A stretch of 64,000 bases of DNA from Pseudomonadota bacterium (GCA_021812385.1 JAKANO010000001.1:124001-188000), one strand, 5' to 3'. Positions 1 through 9,858 are shown, numbered from the stretch's first letter. Numbers and translations: made by a program. Notes: generated by a model not told the origin, from the sequence alone.

Positions 1-950
1 TGAAAATTCGCTCTGTATTCATTGTGCTTGGGATGCTGCTGTTCTCGGCGCCTTCTTTTGCCGAAGTGAGCGTCAGGATCGGAATCAACTTGCCGGCATA
101 CCCGGAACTTATTCTCGTGCCAGGCTACCCGGTTTACTACGCGCCACAGCTAGACGTGAACTATTTCTTTTACGATGGCTTGTACTGGGTTTATCAGGAT
201 GATTACTGGTATGTAAGTTCTTGGTACGACGGCCCTTGGGAGTTTGTTGAGCCGGAGTTTGTGCCGGTTTTCATTTTGCGCATCCCGGTGCGCTATTACC
301 GCCGGCCACCTATTTATTTCCATGGCTGGCGGCCTGATGCGCCGCCGCGTTGGGGTGATCACTGGGGGCGCGATTGGGAGCGGCATAGAAGCGGTTGGGA
401 CAGGTGGGATCGTCAAACAATATATACGCCTGCGCCGTTGCCTATTTACCAGCGGCAGTATTCAAAGGATCGCTATCCCCGGCAATTGCAGCAGCAGCAA
501 GAGCTGCAACAGCGCAATTATCGCTACCAGGCGCGTGACCCGGTAGTGCGGGAGCGTTATCAGGAACGGGCCGTGCAAAGAGCGCCCGGAGCAAGTGGCT
601 CTAGGCAGCAAGAAATTCAGCGCGCTACGCCGCGCCGGCAAGAAGTTCCCGCCGCCCCGCGCGCACCGGCCACAGAACAGGCCAGAGAAAAAGCCACAGC
701 AAAAGAAAGAGTGCGCGAAGATGTCCAAAAATCCGCGCCAAGCGCACCAGCACAGCGGCGTCTTGATGTACAAGAGCGCAGCCGGCAACCAGAGCGCGAC
801 CAGCGTGAGCAGCAGAGTCCAAAATTGCGGGTTCCGGAAGATAGGCAGCAAGGCAAGGACGCGCCACGCGAACCGAAAGGCAAGCAAGGCCAAGGCCAGG
901 GACAAGATCAAGAGCGGGGTCGTGGCCATGATCGAGATCGTAATGATTAA
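1..950 (+). CDS. Secreted YxWV-type protein with disordered charged tail (5' end cut by one base)
   Basis: The window opens at the second base of what is almost certainly the ATG: reading in frame from there gives MKIRSVFIVLGMLLFSAPSFA, a clean signal peptide, so the full protein is about 316 residues. The mature N-terminal half is rich in Tyr, Trp and Pro (YDGLYWVYQDDYWYV), as in small exported proteins of Proteobacteria with YxWV-like repeats. The C-terminal half (from about residue 140) is Gln/Arg/Glu-rich, low complexity and probably disordered. I do not recognise a catalytic domain and the function is unknown; periplasmic or cell-surface location is inferred from the signal peptide. The next gene encodes another exported protein with a charged tail. 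Confidence 0.75.
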   Translation, partial: KIRSVFIVLGMLLFSAPSFAEVSVRIGINLPAYPELILVPGYPVYYAPQLDVNYFFYDGLYWVYQDDYWYVSSWYDGPWEFVEPEFVPVFILRIPVRYYRRPPIYFHGWRPDAPPRWGDHWGRDWERHRSGWDRWDRQTIYTPAPLPIYQRQYSKDRYPRQLQQQQELQQRNYRYQARDPVVRERYQERAVQRAPGASGSRQQEIQRATPRRQEVPAAPRAPATEQAREKATAKERVREDVQKSAPSAPAQRRLDVQERSRQPERDQREQQSPKLRVPEDRQQGKDAPREPKGKQGQGQGQDQERGRGHDRDRND

Positions 951-1045
951 TTAATCTTTGGGCTGACCCTGCTGCGCTTACATGGCGTAATATCAGTAGT
1001 GGCATTGAAGCTTGCTTGTAAATTAACTAACAAAGGTGACTCGAC

Positions 1046-1495
1046 ATGAAACGTTTACTGATCGCAGCCGCGGTAGCCGCTACGGCATTCACCATCCCAG
1101 CACGCGCTGCCGACGTTGCCGTCTCGGTGAGCATCGGCGAACCCGGCTTTTATGGCCGCATCGACATCGGAGGCTATCCGCCGCCACGCGTGATCTATCG
1201 CCAGCCGAGGATCGTAGAGCGGGTGCCAGTGAATCGGCCGCCGATTTATTTGCGCGTGCCGCCGGGCCATGCCAAACATTGGAGCAAGCACTGCCATGAA
1301 TACAATGCTTGCGGCGAGCGGGTCTACTTTGTGCAAGACAGCTGGTACAGCCGCGAGTATGTGCCGCGCTATCAGGAGCAGCACCGTGAGCGCCGAGATG
1401 ATCGCGGTGATGAACGCGGTGATGAACGCGGCGATCACGGTCGTGGGAAAAATAATAATAAGCACCATGGCAACGATCACGGCCATGATCATTAA
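1046..1495 (+). CDS. Small exported protein with His/Asp/Arg-rich tail
   Basis: A 149-residue protein with a signal peptide (MKRLLIAAAVAATAFTIPARA, cleavage probably after ARA). The middle is Pro-rich with many aromatic residues and two Cys (CHEYNAC) that could form a disulfide. The tail contains RGDE-type repeats (about residues 116-128) followed by Asn/His-rich sequence ending HGNDHGHDH, which might bind metal ions; that is only an inference from composition. A Shine-Dalgarno-like AAAGGTGA lies about 8 nt before the ATG. A strong terminator follows 30 nt after the stop, so this gene ends a transcription unit. No named family recognised. Confidence 0.75.
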   Translation: MKRLLIAAAVAATAFTIPARAADVAVSVSIGEPGFYGRIDIGGYPPPRVIYRQPRIVERVPVNRPPIYLRVPPGHAKHWSKHCHEYNACGERVYFVQDSWYSREYVPRYQEQHRERRDDRGDERGDERGDHGRGKNNNKHHGNDHGHDH

Positions 1496-1798
1496 AGGAT
1501 AGTGCCAAGCGCTTTGCGGCAACGCATCAAACCCTGCTTCGGCAGGGTTTGTTGTTTGCACGCCAGCGCATGGGCGTGACATTTGCTTTCGAAAATCTGA
1601 AACATTGCGCGTAATCGTATTCGCGATCAGCCGTGCAAAATGCGTGAACTCTATGGCGCAAAGCCTGTCGAAAAAAAGTTGCCGAGAAATATTTCGTGCC
1701 TGGGCGCAACGCCAAAATGCAGGCGACTCATTAATAAATGACCTTGTTTGCGATTTCTCAAGAAACATCATGAAGCATGAAACCATACGCTGGAAGCC
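1496..1798. other. Non-coding stretch between exported protein and zinc-ribbon gene
   Basis: Apart from the terminator at 1529-1550 I see no convincing gene or repeat. Open frames here lack a ribosome binding site and look like random frames. A promoter for the small downstream gene may lie in the AT-richer part near 1730-1790, but no clear -35/-10 pair stands out. Confidence 0.5.
1529..1550 (+). terminator. Rho-independent-type hairpin with UUCG loop
   Basis: A perfect 9-bp stem (aaaccctgc / gcagggttt) closed by a ttcg tetraloop, ending in TTT and followed by a T-rich stretch. It sits just after the His-rich exported protein gene and would end its transcript. Confidence 0.8.
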
Positions 1799-1990
1799 AT
1801 GTTTTTACGACCTATCATTGATTATCCAGGCGATCCTGCAAACAAACACGTTTGCCCCCGCTGCAAAGGTCCTGTAGACCGTGTGCGGCGCCGCTTTTTT
1901 GACCGGCTGGTGAGTTTGGTGAGGCCGGTGCGTCGCTATCGCTGCCGTGCGAAAGGCTGGGATTGCGATTGGGAAGGGACTCTCCGCTAA
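1799..1990 (+). CDS. Small Cys-containing zinc-ribbon-like protein
   Basis: A 63-residue basic protein. CPRC (residues 19-22) and a second pair CRAKGWDC further on resemble half sites of a zinc ribbon, with an Arg-rich linker (RVRRRFFDRLVSLVRPVRRYRC) between them. A possible ribosome site GGAAG lies close to the ATG. Such short treble-clef or ribbon proteins are common in betaproteobacteria and are often uncharacterised; nucleic-acid binding is a guess from charge. It is followed by zwf on the same strand after about 65 nt. Confidence 0.6.
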   Translation: MFLRPIIDYPGDPANKHVCPRCKGPVDRVRRRFFDRLVSLVRPVRRYRCRAKGWDCDWEGTLR

Positions 1991-2012
1991 GCACAGCGTC
2001 AATTCAATCGCT

Positions 2013-2024
2013 TGTCACATGGTT
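2013..2024 (+). promoter_or_regulatory. 12-nt motif upstream of zwf shared with xfp
   Basis: tgtcacatggtt occurs here, ending 32 nt before the chosen zwf ATG, and again at 7429-7440, ending 30 nt before the xfp ATG. The flanks are also similar (aatt upstream, a GT-rich run downstream). The copies lie in front of genes of the same pathway, so a regulator site or part of a shared promoter is plausible but unproven. Confidence 0.45.
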
Positions 2025-2056
2025 GTGTAACGCTAAAAAGAACAAGGGGTGGCGCG

Positions 2057-3469
2057 ATGATGAAGGGCGATAGCCGAATACTGCCGGCCGATGCGCTGGT
2101 GATTTTTGGCGCGACTGGCGACCTCGCGCACAAGATGATCTTTCCGGCGCTGTACGCGATGGTCAAGCGCGGGGTTCTCAAGGTGCCGGTGGTGGGGGTG
2201 GCCGCGTCGGCGTGGAGCCTGGCGCAACTACGCAAACAGGCGCGGGACAGCATCCGCCAGGCCGGCAAGATCGACGACCGCGCGGCGCTCGATCATCTGC
2301 TTACCCTGCTGCGCTATGTGGGCGGGGATTACAACAACCCCGACACCTTCAAGACGCTCAAGCAAGCGCTGGGTGCTGCCCAGCGCCCAGCGCATTACCT
2401 CGCCATTCCCCCTGCGCTGTTCCCGACCGTGATCAAAGGGCTTGGCGATGCTGGCTTGGCCGATCAGGCGCGCGTCATCGTGGAAAAACCGTTTGGACGC
2501 GACTTGGCCTCGGCGCGCGAACTCAACCGCATCGCGCTGTCGGTGTTCGAGGAAGACGCGATCTTTCGCATCGACCACTATCTCGGGAAAGAGGCAATCA
2601 TGAATATCCTCTATTTCCGTTTTGCCAATTCCTTCCTCGAACCCATCTGGAATCGCAATCACATCGCCAGCATACAGATCACCTTGGCCGAGGATTTCGG
2701 CGTGAAAGGTCGCGGCAAGTTTTACGAAAGCGCGGGCTGCCTGCGCGATGTGATCCAAAATCATTTGTTCCAAGTAGTCGCGCTGCTGGCCATGGAGCCA
2801 CCCGCGTATCAGGGCTATGGCGCGGTGCATTGCGAGAAAGCCAAGGTGTTCCAGGCAATGCGCCCGCTGCAAGCGGACGACGTGGTGCGCGGCCAGTACG
2901 CCGGCTACCGCCAAGAGCCGGGGGTGGCCAAGCGCTCGGATGTCGAGACTTTCTGCGCGCTGCGCTTATTCATCGACTCCTGGCGCTGGGAAGGCGTGCC
3001 GTGGTATTTGCGTTCCGGCAAATGTTTGGCGGCAACGGCGGCAGAGGTTCTGGTGGAACTGAAACCGCCACCGCAACGGCTGTTCGATGATTCGGCGCCG
3101 GTGGCCGGGCGCGCCAATTATCTGCGCTTCCGGCTTTCGCCGAATGCGGCCGTCGCGCTCGCCGCGCGCGTCAAGCGCGCGGGCAAGGAATTCGTCGGCG
3201 ATCAGCGCGAGCTGTTCTTGTTGGATGAACAAGCGGGAGAGGAAACCCCTTACGCGCGGCTGTTGAGTGACGCCATGGCCGGCAACGGTGCGCTGTTCAC
3301 GCGCGAGGATGCGATCGAGGCCGCCTGGGCCGTGGTGGATCCCGTGCTGGAGACGCACGCTCGGGCGTATGCCTACACGCCTGGCAGTTGGGGGCCGAAG
3401 CAAGCCGATGGGCTGATTGCGGCAGACGGCAGTTGGCACAATCCGATGCTGGCGCAGACGGCGAAATGA
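2057..3469 (+). CDS. zwf: Glucose-6-phosphate dehydrogenase (copy 1)
   Basis: Oxidises glucose 6-phosphate to 6-phosphogluconolactone with NAD(P)+, the entry of the oxidative pentose phosphate pathway in the cytosol. The dinucleotide-binding motif FGATGDLA is at about residues 17-24 and the substrate-site signature RIDHYLGKE at 171-179. The chosen ATG at 2057 follows an AAGGGG ribosome site; an in-frame start at 2012 would lack one and overlaps a putative control motif. From this start the protein has 470 residues, slightly short of the usual 490 or so but complete at both ends. A second, clearly different paralogue lies at 58034. Next in line are glgP, ackA and xfp on the same strand, which suggests a storage-glucose breakdown cluster. 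Confidence 0.95.
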   Translation: MMKGDSRILPADALVIFGATGDLAHKMIFPALYAMVKRGVLKVPVVGVAASAWSLAQLRKQARDSIRQAGKIDDRAALDHLLTLLRYVGGDYNNPDTFKTLKQALGAAQRPAHYLAIPPALFPTVIKGLGDAGLADQARVIVEKPFGRDLASARELNRIALSVFEEDAIFRIDHYLGKEAIMNILYFRFANSFLEPIWNRNHIASIQITLAEDFGVKGRGKFYESAGCLRDVIQNHLFQVVALLAMEPPAYQGYGAVHCEKAKVFQAMRPLQADDVVRGQYAGYRQEPGVAKRSDVETFCALRLFIDSWRWEGVPWYLRSGKCLAATAAEVLVELKPPPQRLFDDSAPVAGRANYLRFRLSPNAAVALAARVKRAGKEFVGDQRELFLLDEQAGEETPYARLLSDAMAGNGALFTREDAIEAAWAVVDPVLETHARAYAYTPGSWGPKQADGLIAADGSWHNPMLAQTAK

Positions 3470-3546
3470 ATGCATGCCGCAGCGGCGTAGCCGGGGTATG
3501 CGGCTATGATAAAAATTCGCTAGGATAAAAAATCAAAGGACAGCGC

Positions 3547-6093
3547 ATGAGCGAGCCCACCAGCATCAGCCACCAGAAGGAGCGTCCGCTATGCGCGGAC
3601 GTAGAGGGTTTCGATGCCTTGTCCGAGCTTGCGCTGGATCTGCGCTCGGCGTGGAACCATGCCTCCGACCAAGTGTGGCGGGCTTTGGATGCCGTGCTGT
3701 GGGAGTTGACCCAAAATCCCTGGGTGGTGTTGCAGACGGTGTCGCGGGAGAAGCTGCAGCGCGTTTTGTCCGACCCCGCATTTCGTAAAAATTTGGACGA
3801 TCTGGTGCAAGCGCGGCGCGATGCCGCGGAGGCGCCGGCCTGGTTTCAGCAGCAGCATCCGCAAGCGCAATTGCGCTGTGTTGCGTATTTCAGTATGGAA
3901 TACATGTTGAGCGAAGCCTTGCCGATTTATTCGGGCGGACTGGGCAATGTCGCCGGCGATCAGCTCAAGGCCGCCAGCGATTTGGGCGTGCCGGTGATCG
4001 GCGTGGGCTTGCTGTACCAACAAGGCTATTTCCGCCAGGTGATCGGCAAGGATGGCGCGCAACAGGCGCTGTTTCCGTATAACGATCCCGGTCAGTTGCC
4101 GATCACGCCCTTGCGCAAAGCAGACGGCGAGTGGTTGCGGCTGGAGGTCGCGCTGCCGGGTTACTCGATCTGGTTGCGCGCCTGGCAGGTTCAGGTCGGG
4201 CGCGTGAAACTGTATCTGCTGGATAGCAACGATGCCGCGAATTACCCCGCCTATCGCGGTATCACCAGCGAGCTTTACGGCGGTGGGCCGGAGTTGCGTC
4301 TCGAGCAGGAAATGCTGCTCGGCATCGGTGGCTGGCGCTTGCTCGCAGCGCTCGGCATCAAGCCCGAAGTTTGCCACTTGAACGAAGGGCATGCGGCCTT
4401 CGCAGTGCTGGAGCGTGCACGCAGCTTCATGGAGGAAAGCGGGCAAAATTTCGAGGTTGCGCTGGCCGTCACGCGGGCGGGTAATCTCTTCACCACGCAC
4501 ACGGCGGTGGCTGCCGGCTTCGATCGTTTCGCGCCGGCGCTCATCGAGCAATATCTGGCGGGCTATGCACGCACGCAGCTCGGGATCAATCGCCACGACC
4601 TGTTGGCCTTGGGACGGCACAACCCGAACGATGCTTCAGAGCCTTTCAACATGGCTTATCTGGCGATTCGCGGCAGCGGTGCGGTAAATGGCGTGAGCAG
4701 TTTGCATGGCAAGGTGAGCCGACAATTGTTCGAGCCGCTGTTCCCGCACTGGCCGACGGAAGAAGTGCCGGTCGGACATGTGACCAACGGCGTGCACATG
4801 CCGACCTGGGATTCGGCCGCGGCCGATGATCTTTGGACGGAAGCCAGTGGCAAGGAGCGTTGGCTGGGCGCAACAGCAACCCTGGAGCAGGATATACGCC
4901 GCATCTCCGACGCCAGGCTCTGGCAATTTCGCACCGACTCCAGCAAGTCGCTGGTTGAATACGCCCGCGAACGATTGGCGCGGCAATTGGCGACAACCGG
5001 CGCGCCGCCCGAGGCGGTCGATGCAACGCGGCACTTGTTCGACGCGAATACCCTGACGCTGGGTTTTGCGCGGCGCTTTGCCGCCTACAAAAGACCGAAT
5101 CTGCTGCTGCATGATCCTGAGCGACTGCTGCGGCTGCTGGTCAATCCGCAACGCCCGGTGCAGCTCATCATGGCCGGCAAGGCCCATCCCGCCGACCTCG
5201 AAGGCCAAGCCTTGATTCAGCAATGGGTCAATTTTACCCGGCGTCCTGAGGTGCGCCCGCATGTGATTTTCCTCAGCGACTACGACATGCATTTGACCGA
5301 GCACCTGGTGCAGGGCGTGGATGTTTGGCTCAACACGCCACGCCGTCCCTGGGAAGCGTGCGGCACCAGCGGCATGAAAGTGCTGGTGAATGGGGGGATC
5401 AATCTGTCTGAATTGGACGGCTGGTGGGCGGAGGCCTACACGCCGGAAGTCGGCTGGGCGTTGGGGGATGGCCAGGAGCACGGCGACGATCCCGCTTGGG
5501 ATGCGCGTGATGCCGAAGCCTTGTATGACCTGCTCGAACACGCAGTCATCCCGGAGTTCTATACGCGCGATGAACAAGGCATTCCCCGCAATTGGGTAAC
5601 GCGGATGCGCGAGAGCATGGCGCGCTTGACGCCGCGCTTTTCCACCAATCGCGTCGTGTGCGAATACACCGAGCAACACTATCTTCCGGCGGCCGCGGCC
5701 TATCTGCAGCGGGCGGCCGATAAAGGCGCCAGCGGCGTGAGCTTGGTTAATCGGCAGCGTGTGCTGGCGCAAAATTGGAGCGCGCTGCGTTTCGGCGAAG
5801 TGAAGCTGGAAAGCGCCGGCGGGCAGCACGTATTCGAGGTGCAAATGTATCTCGATGAGCTCGATCCCGAGGCCGTGCGGGTTGAGCTGTTTGCGAATGG
5901 CTTGAACGGCGCCGCGGCGGAGCGCGTGGAGATGCAGCGCGTGCGGCAACTGGTGGGCGCTACCAACGGCTACGCCTACCGCGCAGAAGTGCCGGCGGTG
6001 CGTCCGGCAACGGACTATACGGCGCGACTCATCCCGAACGGCGATGGCGTGGCGGTACCGCTGGAAGATGCGCATATACTGTGGCAGCGCTGA
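3547..6093 (+). CDS. glgP: Alpha-glucan (glycogen) phosphorylase, divergent GT35 type (copy 1)
   Basis: Releases glucose 1-phosphate from glycogen or maltodextrin with phosphate, using pyridoxal phosphate in the cytosol. At 848 residues it matches the divergent alpha-glucan phosphorylase family (TIGR02094-like) that begins with a DUF3417-like region (LSELALDLRSAWNHASDQVW). YSGGLGNVAGD near residue 138 and EACGTSGMK are family motifs; the cofactor lysine is predicted as Lys611. AAAGGA lies about 6 nt before the ATG. It starts 77 nt after zwf and is followed by ackA after 78 nt. A paralogue of nearly the same length is at 51429; the two differ widely in sequence, so they may differ in substrate length or regulation. 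Confidence 0.93.
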   Translation: MSEPTSISHQKERPLCADVEGFDALSELALDLRSAWNHASDQVWRALDAVLWELTQNPWVVLQTVSREKLQRVLSDPAFRKNLDDLVQARRDAAEAPAWFQQQHPQAQLRCVAYFSMEYMLSEALPIYSGGLGNVAGDQLKAASDLGVPVIGVGLLYQQGYFRQVIGKDGAQQALFPYNDPGQLPITPLRKADGEWLRLEVALPGYSIWLRAWQVQVGRVKLYLLDSNDAANYPAYRGITSELYGGGPELRLEQEMLLGIGGWRLLAALGIKPEVCHLNEGHAAFAVLERARSFMEESGQNFEVALAVTRAGNLFTTHTAVAAGFDRFAPALIEQYLAGYARTQLGINRHDLLALGRHNPNDASEPFNMAYLAIRGSGAVNGVSSLHGKVSRQLFEPLFPHWPTEEVPVGHVTNGVHMPTWDSAAADDLWTEASGKERWLGATATLEQDIRRISDARLWQFRTDSSKSLVEYARERLARQLATTGAPPEAVDATRHLFDANTLTLGFARRFAAYKRPNLLLHDPERLLRLLVNPQRPVQLIMAGKAHPADLEGQALIQQWVNFTRRPEVRPHVIFLSDYDMHLTEHLVQGVDVWLNTPRRPWEACGTSGMKVLVNGGINLSELDGWWAEAYTPEVGWALGDGQEHGDDPAWDARDAEALYDLLEHAVIPEFYTRDEQGIPRNWVTRMRESMARLTPRFSTNRVVCEYTEQHYLPAAAAYLQRAADKGASGVSLVNRQRVLAQNWSALRFGEVKLESAGGQHVFEVQMYLDELDPEAVRVELFANGLNGAAAERVEMQRVRQLVGATNGYAYRAEVPAVRPATDYTARLIPNGDGVAVPLEDAHILWQR

Positions 6094-6171
6094 TGCAGCT
6101 TTGCACGCTACGGGTGTGCAACAGCAGATCCACTGCCGCGAAAAAATGCACGGAAAAATTAAGGAACGAAC

Positions 6172-7359
6172 GTGAGCCAGACCAATGCAAGCGTGCTAAC
6201 CATCAACGGCGGCTCGTCGAGTATCAAATTCGCCGTGTATCAACTAGGCGCATCGCTCACGCGCACGCTGGTCGGAAAAATTGATCGCATCGGTTTGTCC
6301 GGCACGCATCTGAGTTTCAGCGCTCGTTCGCAAGCGCAGCCCGGCAGTCTTGCGGTCGCAGTGGACGATCACCATGCGGCGGCGAATTATTTGATCGATT
6401 GGCTCGACCGGCAGGTCGGCTTTAGCGCCATCAAGGCCGTGGGCCACCGTGTGGTGCATGGCATGCAGCACACCGATCCCGAGCTGGTTTCGCAGCCATT
6501 GCTGGATGCCTTGCAGCGCATCAGCGCCTACGACCCCGAGCACCTGCCGCATGAGATCGCCTTGATCGAGGCGTTCCGCCGGCGTTATCCGCAACTGCCG
6601 CAAGTGGCTTGCTTCGACACCGCGTTTCATCACAGCTTGCCGCGCGTGGCGCGGCTGTTGCCGATCCCGCGCCGCTTCGATGCGCAGGGCATTCAGCGCT
6701 ACGGTTTCCATGGCCTGTCCTATACTTTTCTCATGCAGGAACTTGCGCGCGTGGCCGGCGCAAAAGCCGCCCAAGGCCGCGTGATCCTGGCGCACCTGGG
6801 TAACGGCGCGAGCCTGGCCGCCGTGCGCGACGGCCGCAGCATCGATACCAGCATGGGCTTCACGCCGACCGGCGGTGTTACGATGGGTACGCGAACCGGC
6901 GACCTGGATGCCGGCGTAGCCTGGTACCTGATGCAGAGCGAGCAGTTGACCCCGCAACAATTCAATCACCTCGTCAATCATGAATCCGGCTTGCTCGGCG
7001 TGTCCGAAACCAGTTCCGATATGCGCGATTTGATCGCGCGCGAGGCGAGCGACGTGCGCGCGGCGGAAGCCGTGGCGCTGTTTTGTTATCAGGTTAAAAA
7101 ATGCATCGGCGCTTACGCCGCTGCGCTGGGCGGGTTGGATACGCTGGTGTTCGCCGGCGGTATCGGCGAGAACGCGGCGGTTGTGCGCGCGCGCATTTGC
7201 GAGGGGCTGGATTTTCTGGGAATTGCCATCGAGGAAAAGCGCAACGCGGCGAACGCCGGCGTGATTTCCGCCGATGCCAGCCGGGTCGCGGTGCGCGTCA
7301 TGCACACGGACGAGGAAGCGATGATCGCGAAATCGGTGCGCCAGGTTCTCGGCCTCTAA
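6172..7359 (+). CDS. ackA: Acetate kinase
   Basis: Interconverts acetyl phosphate plus ADP and acetate plus ATP. The GTG start at 6172 is preceded by AAGGAACG and gives 395 residues, the normal length. NGGSSS (residues 12-17) and YGFHGLSY with His180 are ASKHA-family acetate kinase motifs, and GTRTGDLDAG carries the conserved arginine region. No phosphotransacetylase gene accompanies it; instead phosphoketolase follows directly, so here the acetyl phosphate probably comes from pentose or fructose phosphate rather than from acetyl-CoA. The ackA-xfp pairing is common in bacteria. Confidence 0.95.
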   Translation: MSQTNASVLTINGGSSSIKFAVYQLGASLTRTLVGKIDRIGLSGTHLSFSARSQAQPGSLAVAVDDHHAAANYLIDWLDRQVGFSAIKAVGHRVVHGMQHTDPELVSQPLLDALQRISAYDPEHLPHEIALIEAFRRRYPQLPQVACFDTAFHHSLPRVARLLPIPRRFDAQGIQRYGFHGLSYTFLMQELARVAGAKAAQGRVILAHLGNGASLAAVRDGRSIDTSMGFTPTGGVTMGTRTGDLDAGVAWYLMQSEQLTPQQFNHLVNHESGLLGVSETSSDMRDLIAREASDVRAAEAVALFCYQVKKCIGAYAAALGGLDTLVFAGGIGENAAVVRARICEGLDFLGIAIEEKRNAANAGVISADASRVAVRVMHTDEEAMIAKSVRQVLGL

Positions 7360-7428
7360 ATTGTTGGAACATAAGCAACAAACACCACATTACTTTCGCC
7401 GGCATGACGCCAAATGAATTTGAATGCA

Positions 7429-7440
7429 TGTCACATGGTT
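7429..7440 (+). promoter_or_regulatory. 12-nt motif upstream of xfp shared with zwf
   Basis: Second copy of tgtcacatggtt, ending 30 nt before the chosen xfp ATG (see 2013-2024). It lies in the 111-nt gap after ackA, so xfp may have its own regulated promoter besides readthrough. Confidence 0.45.
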
Positions 7441-7470
7441 TTGTGGTGTGCGAAAGAAAGGATGATGCAC

Positions 7471-9858
7471 ATGGAAATGAAAGTGAAAAAAACCAAGCCC
7501 GCCGACCAGCCCTTGGCGCCGGATCTTTTGCGCAAGATGGACGCCTACTGGCGCGCCGCCAACTATTTGTCGGTCGGCCAGATTTATCTCTACGACAATC
7601 CGCTGCTGAAGAAGCCCTTGCAGCTGGAGCATGTCAAGCCGCGCTTGCTCGGGCACTGGGGCACCACGCCGGGCTTGAATTTTATTTACGTGCACCTGAA
7701 CCGGATCATCCGCCAGTACGACCTGAACGTGATCAATGTCACCGGTCCGGGGCATGGCGGCCCCGGGCTCGTAGCCCACACTTATTTGGAAGGGACTTAC
7801 AGCGAGCTGTATCCGAACGTCTCGCAGGACGAGCGCGGGATGAAAAATCTCTTCACCCAGTTTTCGTTTCCCGGCGGCATTCCCAGCCACGTCGCGCCGG
7901 AAACTCCGGGCTCCATCAACGAAGGCGGTGAACTCGGCTATGCCCTGTCGCACGCCTATGGCGCCGCGTTCGACAACCCGGATTTGCTGGTGGCCTGCGT
8001 GGTGGGCGACGGCGAGGCGGAAACCGGCGCGATGGCGACCAGCTGGCACTCGAACAAATTCCTCAACCCGGTGCACGACGGCGCGGTGCTGCCCATCCTG
8101 CACTTGAACGGCTACAAGATCGCCGGCCCCACGGTGCTGGCGCGCATTTCCCGCGACGAGCTGGAGGCCTTGTTTCGCGGCTATGGCTACACGCCGTATT
8201 TCGTCGAGGGCGATGAACCCGAGGCGATGCACCAGCGCATGGCGGCGACGCTCGATGCGGTGGTCGCGGAGATCCAGCGTATCCAGCGCGCCGCGCGCAG
8301 CAAGGGTTTCAGCGAGCGTCCGCGCTGGCCGATGATCGTCCTGTGTTCGCCCAAGGGCTGGACCGGCCCGCAAAGCGTCGATGGCAAACCAGTCGAAGGG
8401 ACATTCCGCGCGCACCAAGTGCCGGTCACCAATTTCGCGGCCGAGCCCAAGCACCTGAAGATTCTCGAACAGTGGATGAAGAGCTACCGTCCCGAAGAAT
8501 TATTCGACAAAGATGGCAAGCTCCTGGCGGAGTTGGCCGAACTCGCGCCGCAAGGCGAACGGCGCATGGGCGCGAACCCGCATGCCAATGGCGGCGTGCT
8601 GCTGCGCGATTTGAAAATGCCGGATTTCCGCGACTATGCGGTGAAGGTGCCCAAGCCCGGCAGCGTCAAGGCCGAAGCCACGCAAGTGCAGGGCGTGTTC
8701 CTGCGCGATGTGCTGCAAGGCAATGCCGAGGCGCGCAACTTCCGCATATTCAGCCCGGACGAGACCGCGTCCAACCGCTGGGGGGCGCTGTTCGAGGTGA
8801 CCAACCGCTGTTCCACCGCCGACATCCTACCCGGCGACGAGCACGTCGCGCCGGACGGCCGGGTGATGGAAATGCTGAGCGAGCACCAGTGCGAGGGCTG
8901 GCTGGAAGGCTATCTGCTGACGGGGCGGCATGGTTTCTTCTCCTGCTACGAAGCATTCATCCACATCATCGACTCGATGTTCAACCAGCACGCCAAGTGG
9001 CTCAAGGTGACGCGCGAGATTCCGTGGCGCCGCCCCATCGCCTCCTTGAACTTTCTGCTGTCATCGCACGTGTGGCGCCAGGATCACAATGGCTTCAGCC
9101 ATCAGGACCCGGGTTTCATCGACCACGTGATGAACAAGAAGGCCGACATCATCCGCGTCTATCTGCCGCCCGACGCCAACACGCTGTTGTCGGTGACCGA
9201 CCATTGCCTGCGCAGCCGCAACTACGTCAACGTGATCGTCGCAGGCAAGCAGCCGGAAGCGCAGTGGCTGGACATGGACGCCGCCATCAAGCACTGCACC
9301 GCCGGCATCGGCATATGGGAATGGGCGAGCAACGACGCCGGCGGCGATCCCGACGTGGTGATGGCCTGCTGCGGCGACGTGCCGACGCTGGAAACTTTGG
9401 CGGCGGTGAAAATCTTGCGCGAGCACTTTCCCGAACTCAAGATTCGCGTGGTCAACGTGGTGGACTTGATGACCCTGCAACCGCGCAGCGAGCATCCGCA
9501 CGGCCTGCTCGACCGGGACTTCGACGTGCTGTTCACGCAGGACAAGCCCATCATCTTCGCCTTCCACGGCTATCCCTGGCTGATTCATCGCCTGACCTAC
9601 CGCCGCACCAACCACGCGCAATTGCACGTGCGCGGCTACAAGGAAAACGGCACGACCACCACGCCTTTCGACATGGTGGTGCTGAACGACCTCGACCGCT
9701 ACCACCTGGTCGGCGACGTCATCGACCGCGTGCCGAGCCTGGGCGCGCGCGCCGCTTACGCCAAACAGTATCTGCGCGACAAGCTGCTGGATCACAAGGC
9801 CTACATCGAAAAGCATGGGGAGGACATGCCGGAGATACGCGATTGGCAATGGGAGTAG
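7471..9858 (+). CDS. xfp: Xylulose-5-phosphate / fructose-6-phosphate phosphoketolase
   Basis: Thiamine-diphosphate enzyme that splits xylulose 5-phosphate (or fructose 6-phosphate) with phosphate into acetyl phosphate and glyceraldehyde 3-phosphate (or erythrose 4-phosphate). From ATG 7471, set 8 nt behind AAGGA, it has 795 residues, the usual length; a longer frame from 7414 would include the shared upstream motif and is unlikely. [22 protein letters not shown] and the cofactor motif GDGEAETG (residues 179-186) are typical. With ackA upstream it would conserve the acetyl phosphate as ATP. Strongly consistent with the family from end to end. Confidence 0.95.
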   Translation: MEMKVKKTKPADQPLAPDLLRKMDAYWRAANYLSVGQIYLYDNPLLKKPLQLEHVKPRLLGHWGTTPGLNFIYVHLNRIIRQYDLNVINVTGPGHGGPGLVAHTYLEGTYSELYPNVSQDERGMKNLFTQFSFPGGIPSHVAPETPGSINEGGELGYALSHAYGAAFDNPDLLVACVVGDGEAETGAMATSWHSNKFLNPVHDGAVLPILHLNGYKIAGPTVLARISRDELEALFRGYGYTPYFVEGDEPEAMHQRMAATLDAVVAEIQRIQRAARSKGFSERPRWPMIVLCSPKGWTGPQSVDGKPVEGTFRAHQVPVTNFAAEPKHLKILEQWMKSYRPEELFDKDGKLLAELAELAPQGERRMGANPHANGGVLLRDLKMPDFRDYAVKVPKPGSVKAEATQVQGVFLRDVLQGNAEARNFRIFSPDETASNRWGALFEVTNRCSTADILPGDEHVAPDGRVMEMLSEHQCEGWLEGYLLTGRHGFFSCYEAFIHIIDSMFNQHAKWLKVTREIPWRRPIASLNFLLSSHVWRQDHNGFSHQDPGFIDHVMNKKADIIRVYLPPDANTLLSVTDHCLRSRNYVNVIVAGKQPEAQWLDMDAAIKHCTAGIGIWEWASNDAGGDPDVVMACCGDVPTLETLAAVKILREHFPELKIRVVNVVDLMTLQPRSEHPHGLLDRDFDVLFTQDKPIIFAFHGYPWLIHRLTYRRTNHAQLHVRGYKENGTTTTPFDMVVLNDLDRYHLVGDVIDRVPSLGARAAYAKQYLRDKLLDHKAYIEKHGEDMPEIRDWQWE

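Noticed and set aside
1000-1018. Second sigma-54-like box (tggcattgaagcttgct) before the exported protein gene
   Set aside because: The distance between GG and GC is 11 instead of 10 nt, so it does not fit the promoter consensus.
3488-3506. Terminator between zwf and glgP
   Set aside because: The stem is only 6 bp (tagccg/cggcta) and is not followed by a T-run; the genes may still be co-transcribed.
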